Part shown: one piece after another, positions 19,029 to 27,048 of the stretch
Layout: the number at the start of each line of letters is the position of its first letter
How positions within the stretch are numbered: the stretch's first letter is position 1
DNA from: Verrucomicrobiota bacterium
GTDB lineage: Bacteria > Verrucomicrobiota > Verrucomicrobiia > Opitutales > UBA2995
NCBI GenBank assembly: GCA_027622555.1
Contig: JAQBYJ010000005.1
Location: 1 to 64,000, forward strand
Reading direction: 5' to 3'
DNA length: 64,000 nucleotides
Program-made: the position numbers and the translations under genes
Notes under the pieces: model-generated
What the model was told of the DNA's origin: nothing
The model's database searches: none
What the model saw: the letters and a program-made list of their open reading frames with translations, nothing else

Positions 19029-19136
19029 ACGATCGCCTTTCCTGAACTCAAAATCCACGAAGGTGTATTTAAAGTCGGTGACCAGGTCTTTGGGCTCTTT
19101 CCAAGCGGTGGTTATAGTCAGGAGAAGATTTGTTAA
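19029..19136 (+). pseudogene. Relic of a quinone oxidoreductase/medium-chain dehydrogenase
   Basis: The frame from 19029 to a TAA at 19134-19136 reads ...EGVFKVGDQVFGLFPSGGYSQ..., matching the 'GV..FKVGD.VFGL.PGGGYA' segment of zinc-type quinone oxidoreductases. It is bounded by stops and has no start, so only about 35 codons of the gene survive. It sits between the HTTM gene and a small membrane protein and suggests past rearrangement at the right end of the NRPS operon. Confidence 0.5.
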
Positions 19137-19208
19137 TACTCTCCATCAAGGCAGATAAAAATCGCCTCCCATTTGAAATGAGTTTGTTAATTCATAGACT
19201 TATACTCC

Positions 19209-19436
19209 ATGAGAAACAAACAGGCCCCCATCAAATCAACCTTCCTCGATGGAATTCGAACACACCCTTGGATATCAGCTATTTTCATGTTTTGTGTAGT
19301 CCTTTGGATCAGCATAGCACTCATATTTCTTCCAGAGGGTTGGAGCGAATTGAGGAAAATAGCCGCAGGTGTTATCTGGGGATTATTTTGCGCGACCATT
19401 GTTACGGCGACTAGAACGGTGGGAAACTCAGACTAG
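19209..19436 (+). CDS. Small two-pass membrane protein
   Basis: A 75-residue protein with two hydrophobic segments (WISAIFMFCVVLWISIALIFLP, abbreviated core residues 20-41, and KIAAGVIWGLFCATIVTAT near 50-68) separated by a short GWSELR loop. The N-terminus is basic, suggesting both ends are cytoplasmic. No family is recognised. It lies between the NRPS operon and the ebo-type cluster on the same strand; its link with either is unproven. The ATG follows a purine-poor leader, so no strong ribosome-binding site is visible. Confidence 0.6.
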   Translation: MRNKQAPIKSTFLDGIRTHPWISAIFMFCVVLWISIALIFLPEGWSELRKIAAGVIWGLFCATIVTATRTVGNSD

Positions 19437-19542
19437 AATTAAGCACTCGGCCACGGTTTGGTATATGTTTTGAAGAGAAAGGAGATTTTGGCTCGCATCG
19501 TCAAAATAGGGAGGCACACTAAAATTTTTACCAAAATTCCCC

Positions 19543-19818
19543 ATGATAAAACCTAGAGAAAAACAGAACTCCGTTGAGCTGTATTTCATGGAAGCCCGCT
19601 CAAAGTTGATCGACATAGCGGCCTTTATGGACCGGATAGAGCGTGACGGACTCACCGACGATTTTAGATATCAAGCATTTTTGGACGCCTTAAAGCAGCT
19701 GGATTCAACCACGCGTGCCGAGGCAGTCTTACTTGCTCTAAGCGACCCAACCGAAGAACCTATCCAGGTCGCCACAACCAAAGCCGCAACCGGAGCTTGG
19801 CCCGAAAAACCTAGATGA
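19543..19818 (+). CDS. Small helical protein opening the ebo-type cluster
   Basis: The 91-residue protein is predicted mostly helical (VELYFMEARSKLIDIAAFMD, then RYQAFLDALKQLDS, TRAEAVLLALSD) with a Pro/Thr-rich tail. It overlaps the TatD-type gene by four bases (ATGA), so translation is coupled. In described ebo clusters the first gene is eboA, usually a longer protein of over 200 residues. This one occupies that position but I cannot show homology to EboA. No catalytic motif is visible; an adaptor or scaffold role for the cluster is a guess. Confidence 0.7.
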   Translation: MIKPREKQNSVELYFMEARSKLIDIAAFMDRIERDGLTDDFRYQAFLDALKQLDSTTRAEAVLLALSDPTEEPIQVATTKAATGAWPEKPR

Positions 19819-20621
19819 GATATATAGAACCACACGCCCATATGGTGAGCCGGACCACCGACGATTACATGTCCATGGTGGTGGCTGGATGCAAAGCCGT
19901 TTGCGAACCTGCTTTCTGGGCAGGATTCGATCGGAGCTCGGTCAACGGGTTTTACGACTACTTTTGCCAGCTTACCGATTACGAACCAAAACGAGCTGCC
20001 AAATTCAAACTGCCTCATTTCTCCTGGCTCTGCATCAATCCCAAGGAAGCCGAAGACCTGGTGTTAGCCCGGGAAGTGATAGCGATGATACCTGATTTCT
20101 TAGGCCGTGAAAATGTGTTGGGCATAGGTGAAATTGGCTTGAATAAAAACAGCCGCAACGAACTTACCATTTTGGAGGAGCACGTGAATCTCGCAGCAGA
20201 GCATAAGCAGCTCATTCTCGTTCACACCCCTCACCTGGAAGATAAACTCAAGGGGACCAAACTGATTGTTGATTTGATCAAAAACGACTCCCGTATTGAT
20301 CCTGGAAAAGTGCTGATCGACCATGTGGAGGAACATACCGTCAAATACGTCATGGACGCGGGCATGTGGGGTGGACTCACTCTGTACCCAGAATCCAAGT
20401 GCACCTCTCCCCGAGCCATCGATATTCTTGAAAACTTTGGAGGAGACCGACTCTGGATGAACTCAGCATGCGATTGGGGAATAAGTGTGCCGTTGGCGGT
20501 ACCTTATGCAGCCCAGGAAATGCGCCGTCGCGGTTACGATGATGAAATACTTGACCAGGTATTTTTCAAGAACCCGGTATCCTTTTTAAGTCAGTGTCCG
20601 AACTTTACGGTTCGAGGATGA
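19815..20621 (+). CDS. eboB: TatD-family metal-dependent hydrolase, EboB-like
   Basis: This 268-residue TIM-barrel hydrolase keeps the TatD metal-ligand pattern: PHAHM (His-x-His) near residue 7, GIGEIGLN (Glu) near 111, a VHTPHLED histidine near 137, LIDHVEEH near 165 and the Asp in NSACDWG near 213. In ebo clusters this protein (EboB) is one of six conserved genes believed to handle or traffic precursors of secondary metabolites toward the periplasm; its own reaction is not known. It starts within the end of the small gene before it and is followed after 57 bases by eboE. The ebo assignment rests mainly on the neighbours. Confidence 0.85.
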   Translation: MRYIEPHAHMVSRTTDDYMSMVVAGCKAVCEPAFWAGFDRSSVNGFYDYFCQLTDYEPKRAAKFKLPHFSWLCINPKEAEDLVLAREVIAMIPDFLGRENVLGIGEIGLNKNSRNELTILEEHVNLAAEHKQLILVHTPHLEDKLKGTKLIVDLIKNDSRIDPGKVLIDHVEEHTVKYVMDAGMWGGLTLYPESKCTSPRAIDILENFGGDRLWMNSACDWGISVPLAVPYAAQEMRRRGYDDEILDQVFFKNPVSFLSQCPNFTVRG

Positions 20622-20678
20622 TTCGAAAACATCCAAGTGGTTGATTGAAAACGTAGCTGTCTGATCTATTCCCAAAAT

Positions 20679-21854
20679 ATGCATTTAGCCAATAATAGTC
20701 ACCTAGCGTATTGCACCAATATTCACCGGGGAAGCTCTTGGGCCGAGACCATCGACTCGCTTGATAAGTTTGCTCTTTCAGTAAGAGATCAAGTGTCGCC
20801 AGATCGCGAATACGCTATTGGCTTAAGACTCGGGGCATCTGCGGCAAAGGAATTGTCAGACCCAGTGACCCTGCTAGGGTTTCAACGGTGGCTGGAGAAA
20901 AACAATTGTTACGTTTTTACGATTAATGGGTTTCCTTACGGCAACTTTCACGGCACCAGAGTTAAGGACCAAGTCTACAGACCCGATTGGACATCTCCAG
21001 ACCGTCTGGAATACACAAACCTGCTCTTTGATCTTCTTTGCGAAATCCTACCAGCTGGCATGGAAGGCAGTGTAAGTACCCTGCCCGGTTCGTTCAAACG
21101 CTTCATTACCACTCAGGAACAAAAGACAGCCATCTTCGACAACCTGATCTCCAACGCTGAACATATTGGCAAACTCAGCGAATCAAAAGGCCACGACTTA
21201 CACCTCGGATTGGAACCGGAACCACTGGGTTATTTTGAAACCAGCCAGGAGTCGGTAGATTTTTTTGATCAATTACTGAACCATGCTCCCGACAAGAAAG
21301 ATCTGCTCCTTGGCCACCTGGGAATTAATTATGATACCTGCCACCTGGCAGTTGAGTATGAAACGGCTGATGAATCGTTACGACGCCTTGTGGAACAGGA
21401 TATAAGAATCAGCAAGATCCACTTGAGTTCCGCCTTAAAAGTTGCCGATTTCTCAAAAAATACCTTAACAGCCCTAAGCGGGTTTTGTGAAGAAACGTAT
21501 CTACACCAGGTGATTGCACGAACGGGAAATGAACCGCTCGTACGATACGAAGATCTCGACCTGGCGCTCGACGCCCGCGCAGCTGGCCAAGATAGGGCAG
21601 ATGAATGGCGCATCCATTTTCATATCCCTATTCACGCAGAGCCGCAAAAACCACTGTACTCAACCAGCGACCACATTTTGGGTACTCTGGACTTTCTTAA
21701 GGAAAAGCCGGAAGTCTGCCGTCATTTTGAAATGGAAACCTACACTTGGGAGGTTTTGCCCGGTAATTTAGGTAAAACCAATGTGGTCGACCAGTTAGTC
21801 AGAGAGTATGAGTGGACGTTTGCGGAGTTTAATGCGCGTGGACTAGGCTGCTAA
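20679..21854 (+). CDS. eboE: EboE, xylose-isomerase-like TIM-barrel metabolite traffic protein
   Basis: The 391-residue protein resembles the sugar isomerase/AP endonuclease 2 TIM-barrel family and carries the features of EboE: an N-terminal LAYCTNIHRG, then RLGASAAKELSD, FTINGFPYGNFHG and later HLGLEPEPLGYFET with NYDTCHLAVEYE and KIHLSSAL. The Glu, Asp/His and His in these motifs could bind a metal. EboE is a core member of ebo clusters found in cyanobacteria, algae symbionts and several bacterial phyla; the reaction is unknown. It lies between the TatD-like and UbiA-like genes, so gene order here is B-E-C-D-F. Confidence 0.88.
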   Translation: MHLANNSHLAYCTNIHRGSSWAETIDSLDKFALSVRDQVSPDREYAIGLRLGASAAKELSDPVTLLGFQRWLEKNNCYVFTINGFPYGNFHGTRVKDQVYRPDWTSPDRLEYTNLLFDLLCEILPAGMEGSVSTLPGSFKRFITTQEQKTAIFDNLISNAEHIGKLSESKGHDLHLGLEPEPLGYFETSQESVDFFDQLLNHAPDKKDLLLGHLGINYDTCHLAVEYETADESLRRLVEQDIRISKIHLSSALKVADFSKNTLTALSGFCEETYLHQVIARTGNEPLVRYEDLDLALDARAAGQDRADEWRIHFHIPIHAEPQKPLYSTSDHILGTLDFLKEKPEVCRHFEMETYTWEVLPGNLGKTNVVDQLVREYEWTFAEFNARGLGC

Positions 21855-21946
21855 CTTGCCGAATAATACAATTATAGAAGCACTTTCAGGCTAAGTAGGA
21901 AAAATGTTCTCGCTCGTTTCGCGAAAGTTAATTTCCCCTTACTACA

Positions 21947-22807
21947 ATGACTGATTTCCGATCATGGCTGGTTTTGGGCCGCGTATCCAACTTATCGACT
22001 GTTTGGTCCAATGCGCTTTGCGCCTGGATTTTGGGAGGAGGAGGAAACCATCAGACAATTGCCTGGCTTTTGGTTGGGCTAAGCCTCCTCTACGTTGGAG
22101 GCATGTATCTGAACGATTTCTTTGACGTATCGTTCGACAATAAATTCCGACCTGAGCGTCCAATCCCGGCCGGAAAGGTCAAACGCTCGACCGTTCTCAT
22201 TGCCGCTATTTCCATGTTCGGCATAGGTATGGGCTGCCTCTCGATGGGTGGACAACATGCGCTACTTTTTGGACTCCTTCTGCTCGGGCTAATCGTAGTT
22301 TACAATATTGTTCATAAACATACGGTCTTGGGGGTTCCGCTCATGGCAGCCTGCCGGATGGGAATTTACCTCACGGTTGGGGCCGCCTCCGTTACGGGAG
22401 TCACACCTTCGATCTGGGGTGCTGGATTTCTCATGTTTCTTTACGTGCTTGGCATTACCGCTTTAGCCAGAAACGAATCGAATTCAGTCTCGGGTTCTGC
22501 CGTAGGATCTGCATTTCTGATCTGCCCATTAATCGGAGTTATCTATCTGGCAGGGCCTCCTTACATTCCAGTCTTTCCGGTTTTCTTGTTAATACTCACT
22601 CTTTGGATGGCACGCACTTTTTCAAATGCCCGAGCGACCGGGGAATTTATCGTAGGAAAAACGATCGGACCTCTTTTGGCCGGAATTTGTCTAATGGACT
22701 TGGCAATCCTCTCGAGTATGCATCTAGTGACTCTTCCCATTCTGGGACTCCTGCTTGCATTTTTCGTCATAGCGTTAATTGCTCAGCGTCGCATCCCAGC
22801 TACCTAA
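21947..22807 (+). CDS. eboC: UbiA-family prenyltransferase, EboC
   Basis: An integral membrane protein of 286 residues with about eight hydrophobic helices. The first UbiA aspartate motif is present as NDFFDVSFDNKFRPERPIP near residue 56, which binds Mg-pyrophosphate of a prenyl donor. The second Asp-rich motif expected in the later half is not obvious; the matching place reads ARNESNSVSG. EboC is thought to prenylate or lipidate a cluster substrate in the inner membrane. The gene starts 92 bases after eboE and ends 10 bases before eboD. The acceptor molecule is unknown. Confidence 0.9.
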   Translation: MTDFRSWLVLGRVSNLSTVWSNALCAWILGGGGNHQTIAWLLVGLSLLYVGGMYLNDFFDVSFDNKFRPERPIPAGKVKRSTVLIAAISMFGIGMGCLSMGGQHALLFGLLLLGLIVVYNIVHKHTVLGVPLMAACRMGIYLTVGAASVTGVTPSIWGAGFLMFLYVLGITALARNESNSVSGSAVGSAFLICPLIGVIYLAGPPYIPVFPVFLLILTLWMARTFSNARATGEFIVGKTIGPLLAGICLMDLAILSSMHLVTLPILGLLLAFFVIALIAQRRIPAT

Positions 22808-22817
22808 TCGATTCCTC

Positions 22818-23978
22818 ATGCCCGAATATTTACCGATAGAATATCCGATTCAGATCCCTTACCAACTGAGGGTATATTTTACAAAGGGTGTCTTTGATAC
22901 TGCAAATCCGCTGTTTCGAGATTTGTCCTGCTCCAGAGAGAGTGGAATTCGCAGGAAGGTCCTAATCTATATAGACGAAGCGGTCAGCCAGTCCAACCCC
23001 GACCTCCAGAGTCAAATCGAAGCGTATTTCAACCACCATGAAAACGATTTGCGTCTGATGGGGGCCCATGTCCTGAAGGGCGGGGAATCGTTAAAGAATG
23101 ATCCCAACGTGATTGACCGGATCTATGCAGATATTGAGGACAATCGTATTTGCCGACATAGCTTCGTTGCAGCGATTGGAGGCGGTGCCTTGTTGGATAC
23201 GGTCGGATTTGCAGCTTCGACTGCCCATCGGGGAATCCGCCACCTGCGTTTGCCAACGACCACTTTGGGTCAAGCCGATGCGGGCGTAGGAGTAAAAAAT
23301 GGTGTGAACTTCAATCAGAAGAAAAATTTTGTGGGGGCATTCGCTCCGCCATTTGCTGTCATAAATGACTTTAGGTTCCTTTCCTCATTGCCTGCCGTTC
23401 ACATGAGAAACGGCTACATTGAAGCGATCAAGGTGGCTTTGATTCGAGATGCGGAATTCTTTCGTTGGATTGAAAGCAATGTGGAAGCGTTGAAGCATTT
23501 TGAAAACGCTGCGATGGAAGAGCTCATTTACCGGTGCGCGAAACATCACGTGGCGTTCATTGCCACTTCAGGTGATCCTTTCGAAATGGGTTCGGTCCGG
23601 CCATTGGATTTTGGCCATTGGGCCGCTCACAAGCTGGAGCAGCTTTCGGACTTTGCGTTAAGTCACGGAGAAGCTGTCGCCATTGGAATCGCCATAGATA
23701 CCCTTTACTCTGAGCAAAAAGGCTACCTTAGCTCAGAAAACGCTGCCCGTATTTTAAACCTGCTTAAGCAGTTGGATTTCGAGACCTACTCGGACTACCT
23801 GGAGAAGACAAATGGCAATCGCTTCCCTTATGTGTTGGAAGGGCTGGAAGAATTCCGCGAACACCTGGGAGGTCAGTTAACCATAACTCTGCTCAAGCAT
23901 GTTGGCTCACGATTTGAAGTTCACGAAATCGACAGCGAAGTCGTTCTCAAGGTCATCCAACGCTTAAAGAACTTATGA
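22818..23978 (+). CDS. eboD: 3-dehydroquinate synthase-like protein, EboD
   Basis: The 386-residue protein belongs to the sugar-phosphate cyclase family. It has the NAD-binding GGGALLDTVGFAASTAHRG segment, LPTTTLGQADAGVGVKNGVN, and metal ligands in NGYIEAIKVALIRD (Glu), DFGHWAAHKLE and LSHGEAVAIG (His). This retained set suggests a working cyclase, probably on a sugar phosphate other than DAHP since core shikimate genes are absent here. The ATG at 22818 is chosen because it gives the normal N-terminus (MPEYLPIEYP) and starts just after eboC; an upstream frame opening at 22779 would overlap eboC. It overlaps eboF by four bases. Confidence 0.92.
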   Translation: MPEYLPIEYPIQIPYQLRVYFTKGVFDTANPLFRDLSCSRESGIRRKVLIYIDEAVSQSNPDLQSQIEAYFNHHENDLRLMGAHVLKGGESLKNDPNVIDRIYADIEDNRICRHSFVAAIGGGALLDTVGFAASTAHRGIRHLRLPTTTLGQADAGVGVKNGVNFNQKKNFVGAFAPPFAVINDFRFLSSLPAVHMRNGYIEAIKVALIRDAEFFRWIESNVEALKHFENAAMEELIYRCAKHHVAFIATSGDPFEMGSVRPLDFGHWAAHKLEQLSDFALSHGEAVAIGIAIDTLYSEQKGYLSSENAARILNLLKQLDFETYSDYLEKTNGNRFPYVLEGLEEFREHLGGQLTITLLKHVGSRFEVHEIDSEVVLKVIQRLKNL

Positions 23979-25342
23979 AGCGGACCGCGGTCATCAATGT
24001 CGTTGGCTTAACCGCCGGATTATTGGGTGACCACACGCCTTGTATCAACGCATTGGCGAAGCGCGGAAACCTAACATCTTTCAAGCCATCGTTTCCCGCC
24101 GTCACCTGCACGGCTCAATCCGATTTCCTTACCGGTAAGAACGCCTCCGAACATGGGGTGGTAGCCAATGGTTGGTATAATCGCGACTATAGCGAAGTTC
24201 ATTTTTGGAAACAGTCCAATCACTTGGTTAAAGGACCAAAACTTTGGGATGAGCTCCGAGACGAAGCCCCGGGTTTCACATGTGCAAAAATGTTCTGGTG
24301 GTATAATATGTATTCGACGGTCGACTTCAGTGTAACGCCGCGGCCTATGTATCCGGCAGACGGCCGGAAATTTTTCGATGTTTATACTCACCCTATGGGG
24401 ATGAAGGAGGAGATGAAAAGAGATTTGGGCGAATTTCCTTTCCATACCTTTTGGGGACCCAAGGCAGGCATTGAATCGTCCCAATGGATAGCCGCTTCGG
24501 CCAAATGGATCGAAGAAAAGGAGCAACCCACTCTCAATTTGGTTTATCTTCCGCACCTTGATTACAATCTGCAACGTTTGGGATCGAAAGATCCTGCTAT
24601 CTCCAAAGATTTGTCCGCCATCGATACGCTGGTGGGAGAATTGTTCACATTCTTCGAAAGCAAATCGATTCAAGTGGTTTTACTTTCGGAATATGGAATC
24701 ACCTCCGTTGATAACCCCATACACATTAATCGCGCCCTTCGCAAAAAAGGTTGGCTGACTATCAAACCAGAATTGGGGCTTGAACAGCTCGACTACGGTG
24801 CCAGTGAAGCTTTCGCCGTCGCAGATCATCAGGTAGCTCATGTCTATGTAAAAAACAAAGAGCTCCTCAATGATGTTAAACAAACGCTTGAATCTCTTGA
24901 GGGCATTGATCGGGTACTTGATGAAGAAGGAAAGGCGGAGTTCGGAATTCATCACGAACGCTCGGGCGACCTGATCGCAATCGCTGACAGCAAGTCCTGG
25001 TTTACCTATTACTACTGGCTCGATGATGATGTAGCCCCGGATTTTGCGCGCTGCGTGGATATACACCGGAAACCTGGCTATGATCCTGTCGAACTCTTCC
25101 TAGACCCAACCATTCGTCTCCCTTTCTTGAAAATCGCATGGTTCCTGCTTAAGAAAAAACTGGGCTTCCGCGCACTGTTGGACGTCATCCCACTGGATGC
25201 AAATTTGGTGAAAGGATCGCATGGCAGAATTCCCGAGGATGAAAACGATTGGCCGCTAATCATAAGCGAAGCATCCAATGCGGAAGTGCACTGTTCAACA
25301 GACGTTTATAATCAGCTTCGAACCATTATTCTAGGAAACTAG
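23975..25342 (+). CDS. eboF: Alkaline phosphatase-superfamily phosphodiesterase, EboF
   Basis: A 455-residue hydrolase of the nucleotide pyrophosphatase/phosphodiesterase branch. It has the nucleophile threonine in FPAVTCTAQSDFLTGK near residue 36 and metal ligands in LPHLDYN near 192, LLSEYGIT near 236, DHQVAHVY and GSHGRIP near 409. It begins directly with a NVVGLTAG motif, in which the usual metal-binding Asp after the first strand (as in VIDGL) reads VGL, a possible loss of one ligand. In ebo clusters EboF is the last conserved member. It overlaps eboD by ATGA and is convergent with the DUF1080 gene 6 bases away. It could remove a phosphate or pyrophosphate from the traffic intermediate; this is inferred. 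Confidence 0.88.
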   Translation: MKRTAVINVVGLTAGLLGDHTPCINALAKRGNLTSFKPSFPAVTCTAQSDFLTGKNASEHGVVANGWYNRDYSEVHFWKQSNHLVKGPKLWDELRDEAPGFTCAKMFWWYNMYSTVDFSVTPRPMYPADGRKFFDVYTHPMGMKEEMKRDLGEFPFHTFWGPKAGIESSQWIAASAKWIEEKEQPTLNLVYLPHLDYNLQRLGSKDPAISKDLSAIDTLVGELFTFFESKSIQVVLLSEYGITSVDNPIHINRALRKKGWLTIKPELGLEQLDYGASEAFAVADHQVAHVYVKNKELLNDVKQTLESLEGIDRVLDEEGKAEFGIHHERSGDLIAIADSKSWFTYYYWLDDDVAPDFARCVDIHRKPGYDPVELFLDPTIRLPFLKIAWFLLKKKLGFRALLDVIPLDANLVKGSHGRIPEDENDWPLIISEASNAEVHCSTDVYNQLRTIILGN

Positions 25343-25348
25343 AAATGC

Positions 25349-26119
25349 TCAAAGCTCTCGGATAAAGATATCTTTGAAATGCATTTTCAGTTCATCTTTC
25401 GCATGTAGCTGAAGTGCAATAAATCCTCTCATGCCCACACGATGTTTTTTGTGGGCTTCATCATTCAACAGTCCTTCCCCATCAAGATCTGCTACCATCA
25501 TACCGTTGAGTGTGGTAGTAATCTGGGGACCTTCGCATCGGATGATTAAATCGTTCCACGCATTGGGACTGTCCGCATAATTAAAAACCCATTCCTCGGG
25601 TCCATCAGCGGCGTCAATCTTCGAGCTGGGCATACTTGGACTTATCCAGCGTTTCGTTTCGGGTGTTTCGTCGTAGATAAGACCGGTCCGCCAAGGAAGA
25701 GGTGGATGGATATCAACCTGAGGTCCGTGCATCCATGCACCTTTAGGAAGATCTGATCTGGCAACCCAGCGACTACGAACTTGCACTCCACTATTTCCAG
25801 GAGAGTCCCGGAAAGCTCTGAACTTCAACTTCAACTCGAAATCTTCAATCTCAAGCGCATGTTTTAACCAAATAGAATCGTGATCCTTATCACCCATGGA
25901 ATCGCAAACAATCATTCCATCCTCTGACTTCCAATACGCCTTCTGGGAATCGGCATCAAATGATTCGACTGACCACCCGGAGAGATCATTCCCGTTGTAG
26001 AGCGAGGCCCATTTAAGGTCCTTTTTCATACCTATATAAATTCCCAGTATCGCTCCTACAGAAAGAAGGATGGTTCCGACAACGATTCGATTGATTAGGG
26101 ATTTTGCGGATAGATTCAT
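25349..26119 (-). CDS. Membrane-anchored DUF1080 protein
   Basis: The 256-residue protein has an N-terminal transmembrane anchor (RIVVGTILLSVGAILGIYIG) and a single DUF1080 domain: WASLYNGNDLSGW, FELKLKFRAFRDSPGNSGVQVRS (split across residues 100-122), NDLIIRCEGPQITTTLNG, GFIALQLHAKDE and MHFKDIFIREL. The anchor should leave the domain facing the periplasm. The ATG at 26119 (MNLSAKS) is preferred over one at 26182 because it puts the anchor near the N-terminus. It is the third clear DUF1080/LamG-like protein in the window. Glycan binding or hydrolysis is inferred. Confidence 0.88.
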   Translation of the reverse strand: MNLSAKSLINRIVVGTILLSVGAILGIYIGMKKDLKWASLYNGNDLSGWSVESFDADSQKAYWKSEDGMIVCDSMGDKDHDSIWLKHALEIEDFELKLKFRAFRDSPGNSGVQVRSRWVARSDLPKGAWMHGPQVDIHPPLPWRTGLIYDETPETKRWISPSMPSSKIDAADGPEEWVFNYADSPNAWNDLIIRCEGPQITTTLNGMMVADLDGEGLLNDEAHKKHRVGMRGFIALQLHAKDELKMHFKDIFIREL

Positions 26120-26245
26120 GTCTGGATTAGTATTGAGCCCCAAAAATAATCGAAGCGCAAGGAAGCTCGAAATAGAAACCACGGAAAATCGGAGCGACTT
26201 TCAAGATAGAACTTTGACTCCTTCAGGAGGTATTGTTCTGCTTAA

Positions 26246-27001
26246 ATGTATATGAACGATGCAACGCACATTTCAGGGAAAGTCATTATAATTACGGGTG
26301 CTTCAAGTGGCATCGGAAGAGCCACAGCCAACCATCTGGCAAGCCTGGGAGCCAAGGTCGTCCTCGGCGCACGCCGTGAAGACAGATTAAAAGAACTTTC
26401 CGACGAAATAACAGCTGCCGGAGGAGAGGTGGCCTGGAAAGTTACCGACGTAACCAACTACAAGAGCGTAAAAGAATTGGCCGCTCACGCCACAGCTACC
26501 TTCGGATCGATCGACGTTTTGATCAATAATGCAGGAAAAAACACCCTGGGTGCCGTAGATAAGCTGCAGGTCGATGCGTGGAACAGCATGATCGATGTAA
26601 ATATAAAAGGTCCCCTCAATGGAATTGCGGCGGTTCTTCCAGGAATGAAGGAACAGGGCTACGGACAAATTATTACCACATCCTCCATGGTTGCTCACCA
26701 AGGCATGGCCTTCATGGCGGTGTATAATGGAACCAAGGCAGCGATCAAGATGATCCATGAAGGACTTCGCCAGGAAGTAGGACCTGACATCCGGGTCAGC
26801 ATGGTTTCGCCAGGTGCAGTCTACACAGAGATTGGCACTGACGATGATCCGGAAGCGATGGATTACCTTATGAAAGAATTTGATGGTCTGAAATTGCTCG
26901 ATCCCATTGACGTTGCACGTGCGTTCGCGTTCGCAATAAGCCAACCGGCTCATGTGGACATCAACGAAGTGATCATTCGACCAACAGCTCAGAGAGCGTA
27001 G
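26246..27001 (+). CDS. Short-chain dehydrogenase/reductase
   Basis: A classical SDR of 251 residues. It has the nucleotide-binding TGASSGIG motif at about residues 13-20, an Arg-rich stretch GARREDR after the second strand that favours NADP(H), NNAG near 91, a serine in TTSSMV and the catalytic YNGTK near 155. This subgroup (with DKLQVDAWNSMIDVNIKG) resembles NADP-dependent 3-hydroxy acid/serine dehydrogenase YdfG-like proteins. The substrate is unknown. An alternative start two codons in (26252) is possible. It is divergent from the DUF1080 gene and 47 bases before the Aas-like gene. Confidence 0.9.
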   Translation: MYMNDATHISGKVIIITGASSGIGRATANHLASLGAKVVLGARREDRLKELSDEITAAGGEVAWKVTDVTNYKSVKELAAHATATFGSIDVLINNAGKNTLGAVDKLQVDAWNSMIDVNIKGPLNGIAAVLPGMKEQGYGQIITTSSMVAHQGMAFMAVYNGTKAAIKMIHEGLRQEVGPDIRVSMVSPGAVYTEIGTDDDPEAMDYLMKEFDGLKLLDPIDVARAFAFAISQPAHVDINEVIIRPTAQRA

Positions 27002-27048
27002 AGAATTTTCCACACTAAAAGAGACTTGAGCGCTTCGCTTTTCAGTCG

